Origin: Ricordea florida
Lineage: Eukaryota > Cnidaria > Anthozoa > Corallimorpharia > Ricordeidae
Direction of reading: 5' to 3'
Assembly: GCA_949710005.1 (NCBI GenBank)
Contig: OX453274.1
Location: forward strand, 3,761,655 to 3,825,654
Length of the DNA stretch: 64,000 nt
Part shown: positions 45,335 to 57,875 of the stretch, in pieces
Numbering within the stretch: position 1 is the stretch's first letter
Layout: each line of letters begins with the position of its first letter
Notes under the pieces: generated by a model
What the model was told of the DNA's origin: nothing
Database searches by the model: none
The model's input: only the letters and a program-made list of their open reading frames with translations
Position numbers and translations under genes: made by a program

Positions 45335-45409
45335 GTCAGTTCTGTTCATTAGCTTTTTACACAATGGTCACACTGTATGGTTTGATCCTCGGACGAAAAA
45401 ATTTTAAAA
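45335..45409 (-). repeat. 106-bp satellite, single copy split by the 2.49-kb element
   Basis: GTTCATTAGCTTTTTACACA, ATGGTCACACTGTATGGTTT and GATCCTCGGACGAAAAAATT match the satellite up to the insertion point. The unit resumes at 47906-47945 with CCACACTGCATAG-AAAAGCAATAA. It is more diverged than the arrays at 12, 15 and 42 kb. Confidence 0.8.
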
Positions 45410-47899
45410 GAGCGACGGTCAGGAAATATCGACCATTGAGTGGCAAGAGTTGAAAAATTAATTTCGCTTATTTTCTGACTATAAGAAGCCACTAAGAATA
45501 GAAGAAATTTAATGTATTTCTTTTTCTTCCGGAGCTCTTTGAAGAACGAATTTGACCCGCGACGATCCCGAAAGGTCCCGCAAGCAAGTGTGAAATTGAT
45601 ATTTTAAACTGACTTTTGGTCTTCAAGGAAAAACGATTCAAAGGATCATAACACCGAATTTTGATAGAGTGAGTGCCGTACTTTCATAGAAACTATATGA
45701 CTTATCTTTATTGTTGTCATAAATAGCAAACAACGCGCAGGAAAGTGCTCTATTTTCAAACGTGAAAAATCCCGCAAATACCTCCTTAATTCAAATGTTT
45801 TTTCCACTATGTGGTATAATTCAGATTTTCCTTTTAACTATGTCATTAGAGGGATTTAAGGTTGTTCTTGATAATATGTTAGAATCAGCATGGGTTTTTT
45901 TTTACAGCGCCTCACACTAAGGTTTTGAAATGACCGTAATTCAGTCAAATTTCTACAACGGCTGAGTAAACAATTCTTGTTGCGTGACCGTAACGTCAAG
46001 CGGAGTTTTTACACAGCTGACCGGAATATACACGAAAGCGTACTGAAAACGATTCTGGTGTGCGCTTTTCGTCCTTTTTTTATTGAAAAAAAGGTAAGCG
46101 GCCAAAGAGAGGTTATTTGTTCTCATTGTTCAGGTGGAAGTTTTCTTCTTCACTATAAGATGTTTTCACTGATAAATATCAGGATGTAATTTGATTAGCT
46201 CTTGGTTAACCTGTAACTTTTATACTTGTTTTTTTCGCTTCCTTTGGTTTCAGAAGAATCGGAACAGAGAGACAAAAATGATAGATGCTTTTTAAATTGA
46301 TATTTACTTCAATTGTGAGGATTTATTTTTATTATTTGTTGAAGAAATGACAGAGTTGGCAAAAACTCGAAGCAGTTTACTAGCTCTAGCGTATTAGTAA
46401 ATTGAATTAGTCAATTAAATGCAGAAAAATTTTAAAATTAGCGAAGTTGGAGTGAATTTGCTTTGCCAGTTTTGTGTCATCATGGACGTTAAATGCTCTT
46501 TTAGCTCCTTAGTCGGCGGTTCTTGCTCTTATGACCCCAGAGATAGGAGCAGATCAACTGAGGTTATTCCATTTCTGAACTACAAAAGAGACATCACGGG
46601 TCATAAGTCTTCGTTGTCAATACTGACGTAGACGTAGAAACCGAAATCAAACTTATTTTGGGAAGAGGTATCTACATCCTTTTCTTCGGAGTTAAACCTT
46701 TCGGAATTAACGATTTGTCCCCGGCACCGCTCATCTCTTGGTATTGGGTGGCGTCGAGGATCGAATCTGTGCCGAGTTCCTCCGCCAATCTCGAAGCACG
46801 ACTTTTTTACAGTCTTTTAAGCGATTATTATGTCGTCAATGTATTCCATGAAAGACTATTTTTCTGACTGCCTTGATACCCTCCCCGTCCCCCATCCCAC
46901 AGCTTGTATTCCATATTCGCCTTCACGCAACAGATGCCAAGACATAAGCCTAAATCAGGAGCCCCTTCTAGTTTGAATCTTTTACCTTTCTATTTACTTG
47001 TCTAGGACGATCGATTTTTTCTTCCTCAAAACACTGTTCTCGTTCGCCGTCAAGAAATGCATTGTTAATATTGTGATTCCGTGACTGATCGACTCCCCAA
47101 TATCACGTTTAGTCACGAAACAATTCGTCACGCGGAGTCTCCGGTCGATAGAGTTTAGCGTTTCAAAATGGCTAAAATTCACCCAGTTTGGCTTTTCTAT
47201 CTCACTCTTTAAGTAAAAACGCAACTTTGCAACTATAAAACCTACAAGGGTTAAGAAAAATGAGTATCTGGAGATCAAATATCCACTTTCATGGATTTCG
47301 AAACTGGAAGTGTTTACACAATAACCGCCGACCCACCATGAAAATTCCACAACTTCGATACCGCCTTATAGAGACTTCCTTCTATAACCCAACCTAATTC
47401 CCAGGTATGTTTTAGATGTATGTCTAAATGTGGGATTTAACTAGAATGAAGTCAATTTGGAGTTATACCACATGTGCAATATTGCCGTCGAAAATCAATA
47501 ACAAAAAGGAGTTTTTGTTATCCATAAAACCTATTCCTCATTTTTGAATTATTTCTGCTCGGTGAGTGTCGCTTTTGCTCTAAAAGAATCTTCTAGTAAA
47601 AGAAGAACAGTGGGTCTGTTGAAAGAAAGTGTCCAAATTTCTCCCTGCGACTTTGTTTGCGAACGAGAGGCAAGTTGATGTATGCAAATTTCACGCAAAT
47701 AATTAGCCAATTTTGTGATTCCGACCACAAAAACCGATGTTCTAATTTTTCTAAAAAATAAAAAGCTTTTGGCGGGAACAATCCACATCAGGTATCTTAT
47801 CTACCTAAAAGCTATCTATGGACAAAAAATGAAAGAAATCGATTTTTCAACTCTTGCCACGAAATTAAGATTTTGGTCGATATTTCCTGACCGTCGCTC
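45410..47899. mobile_element. 2.49-kb element, 25-bp terminal repeats, TTAAAA duplication, inserted in a satellite copy
   Basis: Left GAGCGACGGTCAGGAAATAT(CGACC) and its exact inverted match on the right; inverted similarity continues (GGCAAGAGTTGAAAAAT / ATTTTTCAACTCTTGCC). TTAAAA flanks both sides (45404-45409, 47900-47905). Internal ORFs (for example 46994-47350, minus) resemble no transposase I know, so it is probably non-autonomous. Confidence 0.85.
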
Positions 47900-48893
47900 T
47901 TAAAACCACACTGCATAGAAAAGCAATAAGTTTCGCAGTTCTTGTGATGCGATCTCGAAGCGGTCTTGGCCGCTTATGCAAGAATAGTGTTCTCTTTTCA
48001 GCATGTAATTTCTGCTTCAGAACTAAAAATTCAGTAGTAAACTACATGTTGAGTTTTGTTTTTAACTTTGTACTTCGCATAATTTACATGGCAACTTTTC
48101 GAAATTGTGTAGCATTGTCGCACATCGCCCTGGTCAGTTTTAACTCGCCAATGGTGACCGTGCGACCGCCAATTTTTAGCCCTGAATTAGACAATTCTAG
48201 TATAAAATTCTGAGTAATGTAGTATTTACAAATGAAAAATTGTGTAGATTAAGAATGATTGATTCATCTTTATGTTCTTTCTGCGAAACAGAAATCACGG
48301 ATTCCGTGAATTGATTAATATGTTTTAAATCGTTATATTGAAGTCGTTTTAAAGTTGTAGCATGGTTTTTACAAAATATGTAACTGAAAATATTAGTAAC
48401 ACATTTTGTAAAAACCAAGTTCCTCCAATACCTTTGCGACTTTGCCAAGACTGAAAGAATTTACAGCTTGTGTTCAAATCATGTAAGCGTTAGAAAATCT
48501 AAAGAAGTATACATATCTTCTATCCTTCTAAAATAAGATTTGTCTGTTAGACGAAAATAATTAGCAATTTCATTTCTATTTATCCTACTTTTTCCCTTTC
48601 ATCTACTGTCACAATATCATTTTTTATCGCCGTAGACCTGAACAGTCCCGCCGTTCAACAGTGCAATAAACCTACCATCTAAAGAATATTGAAAGGATGC
48701 CTTGAATACGTATGTTGTCAAAATGCAAATAGGTGTTAAAAAATCGTGTTATTTCTACAATACTCTTTGTCGGACATGTCGGAAGTCCATTACTATAATG
48801 TTTTTTTGACGTGTAGGAGGGTCGCCCATATTGTTCAATGGAGTGTTCACGAGAGAGCATGAATGTACAACAACTTTAAGGAGTCAGTTTCTA

Positions 48894-49184
48894 AGGGACG
48901 GACCATTAGAAAAGTGATGGGGGGGGGGGGAAACCAAAAAAAATTCATGCAAGGGAAAATGCCAAAAAAAAATTCATGCAAAGAAGAAGGTTAAAAAAAA
49001 AATAATAATAATGCAGAAGGAAGGTCCAATTGTGACTTTTTCGCACGTAGTAAAAAAAATTCGTGCAGAGGGGTTCACCTGAAAAAAAAACTTCCTGCAC
49101 AAGCAGTGAGCGAAAAAAAAATTGTGCAAGCTGAAAATTCCCCCCCCCCCCCCCCCCATTACTTTTCTAATGGTCCGTCCCTAA
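48894..49184. repeat. MITE with AGGGACGGACCATTAGAAAA ends
   Basis: Perfect inverted ends (AGGGACGGACCATTAGAAAA / TTTTCTAATGGTCCGTCCCT) are followed by a G run on the left and C run on the right. The body repeats AAAAAAATTCATGCA. About 290 bp. Confidence 0.9.
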
Positions 49185-49418
49185 AGAAGCTGGTGCTGCG
49201 CTGGTGGGAAATTGAAACACACGAAATCTTTTTCATCAAAGGAGTTGAGAGAAGAAAACTTTTTTCACTGCAAGATTCTAAGGATTGCGGACGTTTCGAG
49301 CGTTAGCCCCTCGTCAGAGAAAATCTCTAATGGCTGACGCTCGAAGCGTCGGCACGCCTTAAATCTTACGGTGTTCAACGCAAACACATGACCGCGTGAA
49401 TTTTATGAGTCTATTTCT

Positions 49419-51907
49419 TTAAATCGTGGCAAACCCTGGCGGCAGTACTCCAACAAGCTTCGGCATGGAGTCATAATCCAGGGCGTATCCCTCGTGCCAC
49501 GAGGTTATGTCATTTTTTGACAGCCTCCGTTGGATCGGCTTCTCTGCGTGAAACACGTCATCGCTATTACGTCGCCCTTGGAGAGATTTCTGATTGGTCG
49601 GTTGCCCCTTTCCAACTGGTTGGAAATCTGCAGAATCCGAGGCCCTCCGAACAGCGTCGTTGTTGAGGTCGATCGAAGTCTGCTCTATTCCCTTCGGATT
49701 TTTATTTCTTGCATAGCGCCTGGCAGGGAATCGGTTGTACGATTTGCTTCTTCCAGCGGAAGTGGTGAGAGCGGTACAGTTGCAACCTCGTGATCTAACC
49801 ACGTTCATTCGTTCTCTTTTTTGAAAAATGCTGGTCAAGTATCGCCTCCAAAATTCATCTAAATCTATCGTGCTGTTTGGTTTCTGGGCGTCGTTGTGAG
49901 TTTCAGGTCGGCTTCTCTCCGCCACAGTTGTGTCGGGTGTGTTTGGATGAGGGCAGCACCCACATTCCACCACAGAAGGCGGGTTTCTGGGGGACGGAGG
50001 ATGACATGACAGTGTCGTTGTCGTCTGCCTGCCGCTGACCACAGCTGGACAAAACCCTTTGTCACTGTTGACATTTTCTACTTTCTTCGGATAGACGGAC
50101 TGCGCAACCAGGGCTGGCACGTGACGAGGCCCTTCGTCATCAGCACGACGTTGTTTAGTGGCAACTCTACTGGCATGGCAAAACTTCTTTAAATACGACT
50201 CGTGCGGTTCCCAATATGGCGCGCTAGATTGAGGTCGCTTCCTGGAAGTCATAGGAACGCTTTGTTCGGGTACAACCATATAAGGGCACGAAGGAGACAC
50301 GCAGGGTGAACAGCTGTTCCAAAGGCTGCATTTACTTCCGGTGATGTATGATGGATAGGGAGCACCAGGAGGTTTACCGCTGGCCATAAGAAGGCCTGTA
50401 GATTCGCAACGCAAGCCGTAACCATGGTAACTCTTACGTTCGTGCATAAACGTATGGCTACTTGGGAGACAGGAAACTAAAAAAGAAATAATGATAAAAA
50501 TACATTAATTTGAGTGTGTGGGGTAAAATAACGCTCCCAATCAATTATTTCCTGTGTGTTTCAGAAATTCAATTTCGAAATTACATCCTGAAAAAACGAA
50601 TGAAATACATTGATATATTTACTTAGCAAGATCTTCGCGCCGCCCTCTGCCTTCCATGCTAGTTTTGAGAACTTTGTTGTGAGTTCGATTCAATATCCTT
50701 GAAATATAATATCGGTATGGTTGACAAATTATTGATGCTATAAGAAGCAGGTGGATATGTCCTGTTTATCGAAGCAAGTACAAAACGTGTCGAATTTACC
50801 CAAGATAGTTATCTCATAAGAAACAAGATTGCCTTCTGGCCCTATTTTAATTACAAGGCAACAAAGCCATAAAATTAGTCAAGTGATGCAGCTTTTGGCT
50901 CACATTTAAGTGCCAACGAACGATTATAATTCCTTTCACTTCTATAAAAAAAACGTAGTAGCGTTAAAGTTTCTTTTTTGTTTGATATCTGCACGTTTCT
51001 TTTCACCTAACAAATGTTAGTGGGTCAACTTAATATTGTCTTCCTTTTAAGGGTAATGAAAGCAATAATACAATGATTGTTTTATTTTGATGGCGTATGT
51101 AAATGACGTCATTGTATGAAAACCCAAAGCTCAGTCACATGGTCAGGAAGTTGGGTTTGTTTGTTTGTCATTTTTTTTTTCACACAGCTTGCTCTCTCCC
51201 AGTTAAACTCCAGATAAGACATGTGTATATCAATTAAAACACTGCTCATTCATTTAGCCTACAGTGTACGATTAACAAGATGCAATGCTTCTATTGAATT
51301 TCTCTTCAGTATATATAAATACCACTTTTCAGGAATAAATTGATACTACCAGTCTGCGTCAAACCGTACTCATTAACGAAGCTATTTATTGAATCTCTAC
51401 ACAACTCGAGCAGTTAAAGGGTTTGCTAACAAATGTTTTGTCAATCAAGTAATTCATTCTGCAGCGATTGGCAGATTAAGTGAAAGAGTCATCACGATGC
51501 CGAGCGGTTCATGCAAATGACGTAATTGGTAAAAAAAATGCTCATCACGTATAGTTTAAAAACGACTACATATTTCTGCGTACAGCATTTTCACCCATTA
51601 GGGAACTTGTAAGATTCTCTGGATAATAAACATATAGTAATGATCTGTGTCAAACACGGTTATTTAATTAAGGTACCTAGTTAATACCTAAAGCTTCCGT
51701 CTTTGCATTTTTGTTCGTTGAGCAGCAAGCTTCTCTGCAAACTATGCGTGTTTTAAGGCTGTATTGGGGCGGTCCGTCGGTAGTCTGTGGGGTTTCCCAG
51801 CAACTTCTGCAAACCACGCCGCAACTGCAACGTGTCTGATATGGTGAGCGGTTCATGGTTTTCCGGTAAAGCGACTGTAGACCTCGTGCAGCTGGTAATG
51901 TGCAGTC
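49419..51907 (-). CDS. Unrecognised two-exon (or longer) gene, about 425 residues seen
   Basis: Exon A (51907-51688) follows a strong acceptor (TTTTTTCAG) and ends TTA-G/GTATT in phase 1. Exon B (50476-49419) follows TTTTTTAG and enters in the matching phase, running 351 residues to a stop. Exon A is Cys-rich (RCSCGVVCRSCW, VCREACC). Exon B is hydrophilic, with clustered Cys (NSCSPCVSPSCPY, VECGCCPHP), FWRRYLTSIFQKRERMN near the middle, and ends PKLVGVLPPGFATI. No family recognised. The start is unsettled: an ATG at 51961 reads straight into exon A (MRFHWSKCLIDVFLIFFQ), or an unseen 5' exon exists. A 353-codon open frame is unlikely by chance. Confidence 0.5.
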
Positions 51908-53149
51908 CTGAAAAAAGATTAAAAACACGTCGATCAAACATTTGGACCAATGAAACCGCATTTAAAAATAGAAACAGCCGTTGCATAGCTGAATACATAC
52001 GCTTGGATCAAGAGGTAAAATTGCAGGAAGACTTCTCGAAACAAGATTTAAGCTGCTGCGTTAAAATTTATGAAAATGTTAACTTTAACAGCGCTGTCCG
52101 CCCTCAAAAGCTCGAACCTTCGATGTGCGGTAAAAAGTCGCGTCGAAAGTTCTTGTCCTTCGACGAATGCGTGTCCTGTAAACTGTGACGTAAACCAGAC
52201 CACTGAACCCGAAACCCGCAGCTCAATATTCTGATAAACTGTCACATTTGATGACTGCGGCTTGGATTATTTATGTCTTACTGTTATGCGTATTGTAGTC
52301 GTATTATTATGGAAATCAAACTTAAAGTGTTCTTATCTAGAGGTCAGGGGGGAAGCCGCACTGCATGGATGGCTTGAAATGAGTCACTGTTTTTAGTATA
52401 ATCACCTTTGATTGTAACTAAATTTGCGCCGCAATAACATTCATTTATTTCCCTTTTTAGGTTCTATTTCCATTTAACCTTACCTTTACTTTTACCACAG
52501 TGCAGAATATTTCGAAAGGAATCATACATCAGTCTAGACGATGTTCCCCCCTCCCCCCGGACTAGGAGTGCTTTCAAATTTAAAGCATGGCACCGGAAAA
52601 TTACATGATACAAATAGAAGAAAACAGGAAGCACAAAAGAAGAGAGTTTCCTGCTGTTTAATCCTGTAGCGTTTTATTGCTTCCTGACAAATGCTTCTGT
52701 AAATAGTTCAAGTTAGTTACTTCAGCGTTTTATTTAACAGTTGGAATAATAATAACAATAATAATAATAGTAATAATAGAAAACAACTAAAGAAGTAAAT
52801 CAAAGGGGCCCTATCGGATTGGTCCAGCTGTTTCCATGGAAACCTAAACCCGTAACCACTACGTAGCAGATGTGAACGCTAGCAACCACCACCTTAACTG
52901 ATTAAAACTGAGACAGAATTTCCCACATGCTGGAAACGATTCGCCCCGTATTCATTAATTGGAAAATTTAAAAAAATTGAACGAAACGGGAAGAGCGATG
53001 AAGGTCTTTTCGCCCTTCTATCTCGGCGCTTCTTGGAAATAAAGTTAAAAACGCTGCAAAAAATGACGATGGTATATCCTGAACCTGGCGATTTTGTGAA
53101 AGATCTATTTCTTAGCATTCCCATAGGCAAACTGGAAAAAAAGCAATTC

Positions 53150-53225
53150 CGAGTTCTCCAAATGGGAGTCGAACCTACGACCTTCCGATTACCAGTTCAG
53201 ACTTTGCTACTGAGATGAGACTCGG
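53150..53225 (-). repeat. tRNA-derived SINE head
   Basis: Minus strand: CTCAGTAGCAAAGTCTGAAC (worn A-box region) and GGTCGTAGGTTCGACTCCCA (B box). Same layout as 3655-3745. Confidence 0.6.
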
Positions 53226-54494
53226 GGATCAAGGTCATTGTATTAACGCTCTTTCTTTTTTGCTTTCAAATGAACGTTTCCCGAGGTTCTTTGATTTGCT
53301 TCGTCTTGGAAGTGATTTTCCCTTAAGATCAAAGACTCTAACAAAAAGCGCCTGTATTATCAGTGATCGGATGAAAAACACTTGAGTTATATAGCCTGAG
53401 GCAATAATTGAACTTTCGAGATGTCGTGGGAAAAAGGAAGTTCAAATCCAATCATAATTAGCATAAAAATGAACATACCAAGAGAAGTAATTTTCTGAGA
53501 AATTTGTTGAACATGTTGATGTTCAAAACGTTTTTTTCTTCTTAGGTGACTGAAGAAGGCATTTCACTAAGAACCTTACTGAATTTGTGGTCGACGTTTT
53601 TCGCAATCAGGAGTACACGAAAACGCTCGTTTGTACAGCTGGAAAGTTCCAGCAGTGAAAACATAAACCCGGAGGCCGTATTTGTTTGTTTAAAAACTTC
53701 AGTTGTAGTTTATTGTTGCATGTCGACACGTTTTCCCTACAACGGAAATGTTAACACAAAGAGAAACGTTGTTATAAAGTGGACTAAAGAGAGCAGATAT
53801 TTCACAGCAAGTTAAACTCATTTAATGAACAAACAACAAATTAAACACAGGAAATTAGGAATTTAAGCTGATAACGACGTAGCAAGAGAGATAAATCATC
53901 TGAATACGGCTCAACAGGAACATTTTGGCGCCACGCCTGTCTCCAAAAGTACTGGTATCTCTTATAGCCCTAGAATTCTTAGAAAAATCCAATCTGAAAA
54001 TTTTTGTCCATGTTATTTTGCAGGAAAGAAATCTGTGGTTGAAATAATTTATAACTATGTCTTGTTCACGAATGAGTGAGTGATTGAGAAAATAAGGTTA
54101 GCAGCACTAGCAAACAAAGTCCCGACTCGAGAACCCACACAACCGTGCTTTCTTAGACGTTACCAAAACGACTTTCGTTAGTTAAAGGAATAAATACAAA
54201 TTTAAAACTGTCTGATACAGCGCTAAAATAATGTCTACACTTACTAGAGTTCATAAAACTCTTAATTTCTTGTCGAAGTTCAGGTGAACACTGCACGGGC
54301 AGACTTTCTCTTGTACAAGAATGGCTTCTATGATAATTTTGAAACTGTTTTCACTGATGTGCTAAAAATAGCAAAATTTCCTGTTTTCGGTTACTTCCTC
54401 GACGAACGTGGCAAAAGACAGGAAGTCTAGTGGACAGTTATCAACTTCTTTATTTGATACATTTCTCTGTAGAACTCAGTTCTGAGAAACAAGT

Positions 54495-54612
54495 GATAAG
54501 GGGTGGACCATTTTTTGAGGGGGACAGGGGGGTTGGGAAATTGCCCCAAAATTCTTGACACGACAAAATTGCCCAACCCACCCCCTCAAAAATAAAATGA
54601 TCCATCCCCTGA
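54495..54612. repeat. MITE with AGGGGTGGACCATTTTTTGA ends
   Basis: Left AGGGGTGGACCATTTTTTGA-GGGGG and right CCCCCTCAAAAATAAAATGA-TCCATCCCCT are inverted repeats; TTGCCC words repeat in the centre. About 118 bp. Confidence 0.8.
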
Positions 54613-55227
54613 AGGATAAGCAAGCCTTCCTCCCTCTGAGCCGTGGTATTGTTTGTTTTACTGTATGCTCTTTTCTTTTGCTTAGAACGTTCCATCCGTT
54701 TGCTCTATTTTAGCCTGAAAACGTCCAGGAAGTTAAAAAAACATGTCACCCTTAGTATTTAGATTAATTGTTGCTAACTTCTTATAAAACGTTTGTGTGA
54801 ACAGTGAAGAGTGTTGTGAGATTTTGGGCTAAATCAGATCGCGTTCCCGATCACATTCCCGCTATAACGGCAGACTGCCCAATACCTCCTTTTCAATCTG
54901 CTCCGCTGTGGAAGGATTCTGGGTATCATCTTGTGAGACTGCTGGCCATCAAAGGGCGCCTCTTGGCGTTATACACGCATGTCGGTGTGCTCAGCTAAAG
55001 GGGAACGCAAACGCTGGCTCGATGATGTCAGTCGCAAGCAAGTTGTCAAGACTTAAGGGAAGTAACAACGTTTTTGGACAGGATTGCTTGCTTCCCACTT
55101 GAGCAATAGGGAACGGCATATGGCATACAGTCAAAGAGAATTCTGAGCTGCACTGTAAAAGCTGATGATCGGGAGGAAGGAGGGTAGGGGGTGGGGCGAG
55201 ATGAATGGAGGCTGTAGAGGAACAAAC

Positions 55228-55335
55228 TCGCTCCCAGGGCTTTTCCCTAGAAAGAAAAATGGCGGACGGGAAAAGGCCTGGCCTTTTCCTATTTGCCATT
55301 TTTATTTCCAGGGAAAAGCCCTGGGAAAGAGGTTG
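55228..55335. repeat. Palindromic MITE
   Basis: CTCCCAGGGCTTTTCCCT and AAAAATGGC are mirrored by GCCATTTTT and AGGGAAAAGCCCTGGGA; about 105 bp. Confidence 0.8.
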
Positions 55336-56245
55336 GTATTAAAATAATCGGGTGTTCATTATTCCTCGCGAAGCGAGGCCGAAGGCCGAGCGTAGCGAGG
55401 TTACTAATCGTGTCGGTTCCGGTCAGACCACGTGGCTCGCAAGCCCGAGTAAATCGAGCCGAGAGTTTTTATATATGTATATATATATATATCTATATTT
55501 TAAGTAATGGTCCAGCTAAGAGGTAGGCAGGCCAACGGCAAAAGTCATTAAAAGGTGCGAACTATTAATTTTTAATTTCGATTAAATCTAGACATCTGAT
55601 TGGGTGATATCGAAAAAACGCGAAAAAATCAAAGAAAAAAAGTCAAAAAAACGCATTTTTTTGTATGTTTCCTTTCCAAGCCCCTATTTTCCGTCTCTCG
55701 GCCACGTTTGGCCATTGTTCTATGCGCCAATCAAAAGTTAGAGCCGAGAAGATGCTGCAACACGCACGACGCCATATTGGAAGTGAGAAGTGAGAGATTT
55801 TTTCGTGGAGTTCTTTACGGAAATAGTTATTTTATATCCATCAAATTTTATATATCAGAGTTTATCCAAGTTTACGTATACTATTTACAGCAGTTTTTAC
55901 GTTCTATCGTTCGCTAAATGCCTTTCAAGAAGCTTTGTTGTTGCCCGCAACACGCGGAATGATGTCACGGAGATCCAGGCGTGAAACAGATGTTTAACGC
56001 CACTTACGCGGAGGAAAAGTTGTGTGGTACAGGGAAATGGAGTTCTTCTGGGCACGAATAACGGAAAAGGAAGATCTGGACTTTCTGCCGGGTAAGAATG
56101 CGCGGCTTTAAAAAAATGCGAAACACTCGAGGTGAGATACGCTTTATTTCATAATACTTGTGAGGTTCTGCTCCATATGAGGGTCACGTATTCAAGTGTT
56201 TCTTCTGAATTATATAAATAGCCATCGAAATGTTTTATTTTGTAG

Positions 56246-56603
56246 GCTAGAATTGATGCACGAGAAGAGGATCGACAAATATGCGATGATTTCGGCCTTG
56301 ATCTACATGTAGAAGTAGAAACAGATGATGAATTGTATGTTGATGCAACAGTGCTTTCTCAGGACGTACCATGCCAATTTCCAATTATTTTTCTATTCTG
56401 GGAGAACCATTTTCCTAATGTGTGACAGAAATGAGAACTTATACTTTGTGGATTCTCATTGTCATAAAGACAGAGGTGCCCTAATTGCAAGTGTAGGAAA
56501 GGGAAATGAACAGGCATTTGCAGATTGGATTGACAAAATGATGACTTTCAACTGGAACTGTCCCCTAAATATCAGATCAGTAACTGAGGTTGTCTATGCC
56601 TGA
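56246..56603 (+). pseudogene. Frameshifted ORF with a FVDSHCHKDRGAL motif
   Basis: After an acceptor (TTTTATTTTGTAG) one frame reads ARIDAREEDRQICDDFGLDL to a stop at 56425. The next frame continues RTIFLMCDRNENLYFVDSHC, HKDRGALIASVGKGNEQAF and stops at 56603. The order (hydrophobic strand, then Tyr/Phe-Val/Phe-Asp-Ser-His-x-x-x-x-x-Gly) resembles OTU/C76-like cysteine-peptidase domains that occur in mobile-element proteins, recalled from memory. A +1 shift separates the halves, so it is probably dead. Confidence 0.4.
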
Positions 56604-57875
56604 AATAAAGATAGAGATAAATAGTATTTGGAGAATGATGCTGATTGAGGTCGGAGGGTGTTATTCACCAAAGCAGACAAAGCTATCCCTGATCTTCATA
56701 TCACACTGAAGCGGAATCTTGTAATATTGGTTTGTTCTTCATTCAAATTATTTTCAAGAAAATTAACAAGTCTATTCAAGCCAGTCAGGAACAGAAAAAT
56801 CTTTCGGCTGGTTAATCAGGCTTTTCTAAGTCATGTTTTCTGTTTTCTAATACAGCTATTAGTAAATAAGAGTTGTGGCTGCTCTAATTGGGCTTTGTAG
56901 TAAAGTAACTTAGCAAAGATTATATATTTTCCTATCAGTGTTTCTCAGAAAATAAATAGTTGTTTTACATGTCCACAAGGTTAAATTAAGAATTGTTGCC
57001 ACTCTCAGTAGGGCTTTTTTGTGAAGTAGCTCTTAAGAGTGATACACTTTCCCTTAAAAATGTTGTTTTAGATTTAGAGAAACAACATACCTTTTTTAAT
57101 GTCAAAATATAAAACTGAAGGGCTAGCTGCACTGAAAAGAGCATTTTTTGGTGAAGTAACTGAATTGATATATTTTTACATCACAATGTGTACAGCTTCT
57201 CAAAATGGGTAAGGCTTTTCACATGTGTACATGATGGAAGTGGCTTTGAAAAGACGTTTTGTTTCTAAATATAGGTGAAACTTGGGATAATTTTCAGGTA
57301 GGTCTTCTTAAAAGAAAAGAAAGCAGCATTTTCCACATTGATGGGATAAGCATGGACCATCTTTTTACCCTTGTTGATAAAGACTGAGCTATTTCATCTC
57401 CGATTATGAAAAAAAAATGGCTTTGGGGGCTAATGAAGTATTGTTTGCACAAAAATGCTTTCTATGTTGAATCCCTCATTTCTTCCATACCCGTCCTATG
57501 CATACTACCCCATACAGTTAGACGATTACAATTGACCACAACAGAAACTACCATAGTGCGCTTTGTTGGTCACGCCAAAATTTTGCATAATAATTTTTTT
57601 CAGTTTCTCTTGAGGCCATTTTATCTCCAAAGTTTATGCAAATTTCCGGAGTGATCAATATTATAGAACGTTTTCAGCCCACCCCACCCCATTCAATCTA
57701 AATTTGGATCATGATTTTCATAAGGGCAAAAGACATTTATTTCCAGCAACTTTACATCTATAAAGCTACGTTATAATGTTGAACAACGAAAGAAAACATC
57801 GATACAACCGGAACTAAACTTGATTTGAGTCTTAAAAACATGTCAAACAGACTCTACATGAGTACTGTTATATTT

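Larger units (their letters stand above)
43741..49418. other. Gene-poor spacer after WDFY2
   Basis: Holds a pogo-like MITE, the 2.49-kb element at 45410, the MITE at 48894 and a CGTTTCGAGCGTTAGCCC repeat near 49285. The remaining sequence is AT-rich and contains only short ORFs without recognisable features. No gene seen. Confidence 0.6.
51962..55503. other. Spacer without a recognised gene
   Basis: Contains a SINE at 53150-53225, a MITE at 54495-54612, a palindrome at 55228-55335 and a GC-rich stretch (CGAAGCGAGGCCGAAGGC) at 55365-55460. An open segment at 53546-53815 follows a good acceptor (TTTTTCTTCTTAG) and reads ISLRTLLNLWSTFFA; it is unrecognised and may be one exon of an unknown gene. 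Confidence 0.5.

Noticed and set aside
51787-52188. 133-codon plus-strand ORF
   Set aside because: It overlaps the better supported minus-strand exon at 51688-51907 and has no splice or domain evidence of its own; kept as unlikely.
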